From an uncultured Acetatifactor sp. (lineage in GTDB: Bacteria > Bacillota > Clostridia > Lachnospirales > Lachnospiraceae), in assembly GCA_947589075.1 (NCBI GenBank), contig CANQBS010000011.1:1-47643 (forward strand): a stretch of DNA of 47,643 nucleotides, written 5' to 3'. Shown in pieces: positions 42,313 through 47,643 of this stretch. The translations under genes were made by a program, and so were the position numbers. Within the stretch, counting starts at the first letter, position 1. Each line of letters begins with the position of its first letter. Below the pieces are notes generated by a model. It saw only the letters and a list, made by a program, of their open reading frames with translations, was not told the origin of the DNA and searched no databases.

Positions 42313-42366
42313 GGGCGGGTTTCGCAGGATGACGCGGAAATTCCCGGTTAAAAATGGAGGCAGCTG

Positions 42367-43686
<1,320 letters not shown>

Positions 43687-43696
43687 CGGATGTCAG

Positions 43697-44989
43697 TCAG
43701 TGCGTGTTGCCGATATGGTCTTCGTCACGGTTTACTCGCCCGTTGTACTGCGTGTCCATTGTATTGTAAGGGAACAGGCTTCTGCGGTATTCCATGGGAG
43801 TCATTTTCACATATTTTTTAAAAATCTTCGTGAAATAATTTACATCCGGAATCCCGCAGCGCTGTGCGATGCTCTGGATCTGTAGGCTGGTGGAATTCAA
43901 CAAAAAGATGCCGTGCTCCACCCGTTTCCGGTTCACATATTCCGTCAGGGAGGTTCCCGTTTCCTTTTTAAACAGAGCGGAAAGGTAGCTGGAATTGACC
44001 TCCAGCAGATCGGCCTGGGCTTTCAGGCTCAGATCCGCGGTCAGGTCGGAATCGATCCTGGTAAGCACCTTGCTCACCAGAAGGGAGTAGCCCTTCATGG
44101 AATGATTTTTAACCAGCAGACAATATTTGTGAGCCATTTTTTTCAGAACCTGGTAAACAGCTTCTACTGTCCGGGCCTGTTCGATCTGCCTGGCGAAATC
44201 GGAGGAGAGACCGTCGATGTAGAAGGGATGCACCGCGCCTGCCTCCGCAGCCTTACGAAACAGGGTATTGGTGATGATGGCGTAATTTTTCAGATTTCTG
44301 ATAGGAGGGGTAGTCCTTTCTTCCAGCTGTGTGCCCCGCAGGGTGTTGATGATCATCTCAGCCCGGTGGGTCTGCCCCAGGGTAATGGCCTGCATGAGAT
44401 TATTTTCCCGGGCGTAACGCTCTTCCAGAAGCTTCATATTTAACGAAGCGTCTGCAGAAGCATCCGGGTCGGCGGCATACCGCTCCTTCAGGGGGTTAAG
44501 GTCATCTGTATCCAGGATATCTTCTAAGGTGAAGCGGTCGATGCCGCCCCAGATCTGCTGCCCGAAGGTATTGACCAGGGAGAGGAGCGCGCTGTCATCC
44601 GATATCACGGGAATATCACGGTAGGCATTCTTTGCCTGCTGTAATGCGGCGGGGGACAGCCCGATCCGGATCAGGAGATCGACAAGATCCTGATCTGTTT
44701 CCGGACCCGTCATATACGGTCCTATGATAAAATAAAAGCATTCCTCTTCCGGAAACCGGAAGAAAAGATAGTGGCACAGAAAAGAATCCCGAAAACGGTA
44801 GATCGTGTTGGGACTGCAATAGGAGACCAGGTGCCGGAACAGATCCTCCTGGCTCCAGATCGGTTTCATGAATTTGCTGATCCCCCAATAGACGGATTCT
44901 ATATCGCTGCTGTTTCTTATTATCCCATAGGGAATGTTGTAATTTTTTAAAAGGTTCTGAAAAAAGATCAGTTCCGCTTCGTGCTTCAT
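43697..44989 (-). CDS. AraC-family transcriptional regulator
   Basis: The 430-residue protein has a C-terminal AraC domain (about 320-420) with two helix-turn-helix units: SLKAQADLLEVNSSYLSALFKKETGTSLTEYVN and IQSIAQRCGIPDVNYFTKIFKKYVKMTPMEYRR. The ~300-residue N-terminal region lacks a recognisable cupin and resembles the long sensor parts of some gut Firmicutes AraC proteins. It is divergent from the sugar symporter and GH2 genes, so it most likely activates them in response to the transported glycoside (inference). The 3' end is adjacent to rarA. AGGAGGACTC precedes the minus-strand ATG. Confidence 0.9.
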   Translation of the reverse strand: MKHEAELIFFQNLLKNYNIPYGIIRNSSDIESVYWGISKFMKPIWSQEDLFRHLVSYCSPNTIYRFRDSFLCHYLFFRFPEEECFYFIIGPYMTGPETDQDLVDLLIRIGLSPAALQQAKNAYRDIPVISDDSALLSLVNTFGQQIWGGIDRFTLEDILDTDDLNPLKERYAADPDASADASLNMKLLEERYARENNLMQAITLGQTHRAEMIINTLRGTQLEERTTPPIRNLKNYAIITNTLFRKAAEAGAVHPFYIDGLSSDFARQIEQARTVEAVYQVLKKMAHKYCLLVKNHSMKGYSLLVSKVLTRIDSDLTADLSLKAQADLLEVNSSYLSALFKKETGTSLTEYVNRKRVEHGIFLLNSTSLQIQSIAQRCGIPDVNYFTKIFKKYVKMTPMEYRRSLFPYNTMDTQYNGRVNRDEDHIGNTH

Positions 44990-45010
44990 GAAGAGTCCTC
45001 CTGAAGATAC

Positions 45011-45038
45011 TAATTACAAATCTTGTGAAAAAAGTCAA
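45011..45038 (-). promoter_or_regulatory. Candidate promoter of the AraC gene
   Basis: On the minus strand TTGACT (45038-45033), 16 bases, TAATTA (45016-45011), about 22 bases from the ATG at 44989. The spacing is slightly short. The AT-rich gap to 45254 contains A-runs but no clear dyad. Confidence 0.45.
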
Positions 45039-45149
45039 AAAACCATATCTTATTATCGTACAATTTTTAGCAAAAATCAAGTTAAAATAAAAATCATACG
45101 AAAAATACCAAAAAATATACTCACGATAAATGGAAAACTATGTTAAAGT

Positions 45150-45155
45150 TAAAAT
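45150..45155 (+). promoter_or_regulatory. Possible -10 element for the symporter gene
   Basis: TAAAAT (45150-45155) follows ACTATGTTAAAGT, with no good -35 at the right distance, as in activator-dependent promoters. The leader runs to ATG 45255 with AAGGAGGG just upstream of it. Confidence 0.35.
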
Positions 45156-45254
45156 GATAGGGAAAAAGAGAGATTTTATCTGTGGATCTCCAGGGGTAAG
45201 GGGATCGGAAGCTGCCATTGAAAGTGATAAATAAGATTAAGGAGGGTTAATGAA

Positions 45255-46649
45255 ATGGCAAAAACAAGCGTTAGCAGTACCAAGCCTTTTGGTATGAGCG
45301 ACAAGCTGGGGTATATGTTCGGTGATTTCGGTAACGATTTTACCTTCATCCTTTCCTCCAGCTTCATGATGAAGTTCTATACCGATATCATGGGTATAGA
45401 TGGGATTTTAGTAGGCGGCCTGATGATGGCTGCGCGTTTTGTGGACGCGGTGACGGACGTTACCATGGGACAGATCGTGGACCGTTCCAAGCCCACCAAG
45501 GACGGCAAGTTCAGACCCTGGATCAAGCGCATGTGCGGTCCGGTGGCAATCGCTTCCTTCCTGATCTATCAGTCCGGATTTGCCAACATGCCTTATGCTT
45601 TTAAGGTATTCTGGATGTTCTTAACCTACATCCTCTGGGGATCCATCTTCTATACATCCATCAACATCCCTTACGGTTCCATGGCATCTGCAGTTTCCGC
45701 AGACCCCAAGGATCGTGCGGATCTTTCCACCTGGAGGACCATCGGCGCTACCCTGGCGGGTCTTGTGATCGGCGTTGGAACCCCGTTGGTGGCTTATAAG
45801 GTAGTGGATGGGAATACGGTCCTTGACGGCGGCCGCATGACCATCATTGCAGGCGTGTTCTCCGTCTGTGCCATCGCATGCTATCTGCTCTGCTTTAATC
45901 TGGTACGGGAACGTGTTGAGGTTCCTGCCAATACGCAGAAGCTGGACGTGGGCAAGCTTTTGAAGAGCCTTGTTACCAACCGTGCCCTCCTCGGCATCAT
46001 CGCCGCCGCGATCCTGCTGTTATTGGGTATGCTGGGCATGCAGGGAATGGCAGGCTATGTATTCCCCAATTACTATAATACTGCAGCTGCACAGTCCGCT
46101 TCCGCAATGGCAGGCAGCATCGCCATGCTGGTGATCTGCGCTCCCTTTGCATCGAAGCTTGCCGCCAAGATCGGGAAAAAGGAACTGTCCATTATTTCCT
46201 GTGCCTTCGGCGCGGTTGTTTACATCGTGTGTCTCATCGCGAGACCGGCGAATGCTTACGTTTACGTAGCGTTCTACACCCTGGCCTATATCGGACTTGG
46301 ATTCTTCAATACCGTTATCTGGGCAATGATCACAGACGTTATCGATGATGCGGAGGTGAAGAACGGTGTCCGCGAAGACGGTACCATCTACTCGGTATAT
46401 TCCTTTGCACGTAAGCTGGGGCAGGCTTTCTCCTCCGGTATGATCGGCGGACTTCTGTCCATGATCGGATACAGTCAGGCAACCCAGTTTGATCCTGCCG
46501 TTACATCCCAGATCTTCAACCTTTCCTGCATTATCCCTGCGGTAGGTTTGGGAGCGGTAGCTCTTGCCCTTCTGTTCATTTATCCTCTGGATAAGAAGAA
46601 GGTAGAAGCGAACGTGGCTGAACTGGAAAAGCGCCGGGCAAAGGCCTGA
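45255..46649 (+). CDS. GPH-family glycoside/pentoside/hexuronide:cation symporter
   Basis: The 464-residue MFS protein has about 12 hydrophobic helices. The N-terminal SDKLGYMFGDFGNDFTFILSSSFMMKFYTD and the loop DRSKPTKDGKFRPWIK are hallmarks of the MelB/XylP/UidP group, which couple sugar uptake to Na+ or H+. The sugar is unknown, but the GH2 enzyme next door suggests a beta-galactoside, beta-glucuronide or similar. AAGGAGGGTTA precedes ATG 45255. The AraC regulator is divergent. Confidence 0.92.
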   Translation: MAKTSVSSTKPFGMSDKLGYMFGDFGNDFTFILSSSFMMKFYTDIMGIDGILVGGLMMAARFVDAVTDVTMGQIVDRSKPTKDGKFRPWIKRMCGPVAIASFLIYQSGFANMPYAFKVFWMFLTYILWGSIFYTSINIPYGSMASAVSADPKDRADLSTWRTIGATLAGLVIGVGTPLVAYKVVDGNTVLDGGRMTIIAGVFSVCAIACYLLCFNLVRERVEVPANTQKLDVGKLLKSLVTNRALLGIIAAAILLLLGMLGMQGMAGYVFPNYYNTAAAQSASAMAGSIAMLVICAPFASKLAAKIGKKELSIISCAFGAVVYIVCLIARPANAYVYVAFYTLAYIGLGFFNTVIWAMITDVIDDAEVKNGVREDGTIYSVYSFARKLGQAFSSGMIGGLLSMIGYSQATQFDPAVTSQIFNLSCIIPAVGLGAVALALLFIYPLDKKKVEANVAELEKRRAKA

Positions 46650-46681
46650 TCAAATATAATACAATGAAGGTAAACAGAGCG

Positions 46682-46707
46682 TGGGGGCTTTCTGAGGAGA
46701 GTCCCCA
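46682..46707 (+). other. Hairpin between symporter and GH2 genes
   Basis: TGGGG (46682-46686) pairs with CCCCA (46703-46707), with inner CTTTC/GAGAG pairing and a TGAG loop. No T run follows, so it is more likely an mRNA processing or stability stem in one transcript than a terminator. Confidence 0.4.
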
Positions 46708-46752
46708 TTCTCATAAACTGTGAGGATTTTTAAACGATTAAAGGAGGAAGAA

Positions 46753-47643
46753 ATGCGCAACGTTATTAATTTAAATGCCGATTGGATCTTTACGAAAAAG
46801 GCTATAGACGTGCTGGATTTAAGCATTAAGGAGACACTTTTTTCCGGCAAGAGAAAGCTGCTGAAGAAAGCGTTCAGGGATCTGGAAGGAGAGCATATCA
46901 ATCTGCCTCATACCTGGAACGCAGTGGACGGTCAGGACGGGAACGGTTCCTATGACCGGGGCACCTATTGGTACGTGAAAGCCTTTGAGACTCCGAAGCA
47001 GCCCCTTCCCGGCGGCAGGGTCTATGTGGAATTCCTGGCGGCAGGCCAGCAGGCTACTGTATATGTGAACGGAGCAAAGGCAGCTTATCACGAGGGCGGT
47101 TATTCCACCTTCCGCGCGGATATCACGGATCTTTGCAGAGAAGACGGGCTCAATATCCTTACCGTTGCCTGCAGCAATGAATATAAGGACAGCGTATATC
47201 CCCAGTCCGCAGACTTTACCTTTTACGGCGGCCTGTACCGGGGCGTGAACCTGGTCAGCGTTCCCAATACTCATTTTGACCTGGATTATTTCGGAGGTCC
47301 CGGCATCCAGGTGACGCCGAAGCCCTGCGACCACTGCGGCGGCGCAAAGTTTGAGATTGTTTCCTACGTGACCAATCCGGACGAGAATTTCACCGTCCTG
47401 TATTCCATCAAGGATGCGGAGGGAAAGGAAGTGGGCTACGCCTGCCGTCCTGCGGATGATACCAAGGTTGTGATCCCTGTTCCCAATGCCCACAGATGGA
47501 ACATCGATGATCCTTATCTTTATACCGTAACCGCAACCCTGCAGAGAAGGAACGAGGCTTATGACGAGGTGAGCGCCAGAGTAGGTGTAAGAAGTTTCTC
47601 CTGCGATCCTGATAAGGGATTTATCATCAACGGCGTACAGACC
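46753..47643 (+). CDS. Glycoside hydrolase family 2 protein, N-terminal part (cut by window edge)
   Basis: The frame is open from ATG 46753 to the last base (297 codons shown). AAGGAGGAAGAA precedes the ATG. The start is a GH2 sugar-binding jelly roll: NLNADWIF, INLPHTWNAVDG, DRGTYWYVKAF, ATVYVNGAKAAYHEGGYSTFRADITDL, NEYKDSVYPQSADFTFYGGLYRGVNLV. Then comes the Ig-like domain and the FIINGVQT lead-in to the catalytic barrel, where the window ends. GH2 includes beta-galactosidase, beta-glucuronidase and beta-mannosidase; the catalytic residues lie beyond the edge, so the substrate is open. It forms an uptake/cleavage unit with the symporter. Confidence 0.92.
   Translation, partial: MRNVINLNADWIFTKKAIDVLDLSIKETLFSGKRKLLKKAFRDLEGEHINLPHTWNAVDGQDGNGSYDRGTYWYVKAFETPKQPLPGGRVYVEFLAAGQQATVYVNGAKAAYHEGGYSTFRADITDLCREDGLNILTVACSNEYKDSVYPQSADFTFYGGLYRGVNLVSVPNTHFDLDYFGGPGIQVTPKPCDHCGGAKFEIVSYVTNPDENFTVLYSIKDAEGKEVGYACRPADDTKVVIPVPNAHRWNIDDPYLYTVTATLQRRNEAYDEVSARVGVRSFSCDPDKGFIINGVQT

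Overview
The window reads as a chromosomal segment of a spore-forming, Gram-positive Clostridia member, most likely Lachnospiraceae. The evidence is the gene content and synteny: GerW (YtfJ) beside a DUF2953 protein, YlbJ near coaD, RecU, ZapA, short HisG with HisZ, the rpmB / asp23 / fakA / recG cluster, strong AGGAGG ribosome sites, and some GTG and TTG starts. No species can be named from the sequence alone. Almost everything is vertically inherited housekeeping DNA. There is no prophage, IS element, CRISPR array, tRNA or rRNA.

Layout. 1-2.8 kb: branched-chain amino acid genes (3' end of ilvB, two tandem small-subunit genes, ilvC). 2.9-6.5 kb: a response regulator and a large membrane histidine kinase. 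6.5-9.6 kb: a LysR regulator divergent from leuCD. 9.6-18.8 kb: MATE exporter, ruvAB behind a LexA-type box, zapA, a U32 protein, Nudix, DUF2953, gerW and a tiny membrane ORF. 19-25 kb: rpmB, a candidate structured leader, asp23, fakA, recG, fakB. 25.1-25.4 kb: a compact locus that looks like a type I toxin-antitoxin module. 25.4-29.7 kb: a type IIA topoisomerase operon (ParE/ParC-like) whose promoter also has a LexA-like box. 29.7-36.8 kb: rsmD, coaD, a coiled-coil gene, ylbJ, two pseudouridine synthases, a HAD hydrolase, a small membrane protein, recU. 36.8-42.3 kb: a compact histidine operon (hisZ, hisG, hisD, hisB, and a HisIE carrying an N-terminal degenerate HisF-like barrel). 42.4-43.7 kb: rarA. 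43.7-47.6 kb: an AraC regulator divergent from a sugar symporter and a glycoside hydrolase family 2 gene that runs off the end.

How the genes work together. IlvB/N/C and LeuC/D are steps of valine/isoleucine/leucine synthesis. FakA with the DegV-type FakB phosphorylates fatty acids. RuvAB, RecG, RecU and RarA all act on branched or stalled replication DNA, and two damage-response-like operators lie nearby (ruvAB and the topoisomerase operon). The last three genes form a sugar uptake and cleavage unit.

The most interesting signals are: (1) the putative type I toxin locus at 25090-25411, where a 32-residue hydrophobic peptide with a sequestered ribosome site faces a convergent antisense RNA that copies the toxin leader by inverted duplication; (2) a multi-domain fold of about 215 nt ahead of asp23; (3) a window-wide habit of tandem duplications that begin at stop codons (more than ten genes, all with unrelated repeat sequences); (4) twin TGACC-N5-GGTCA palindromes followed by six 14-bp repeats between hisD and hisB; (5) the HisF-like/HisI/HisE fusion that lacks the HisF catalytic aspartate.
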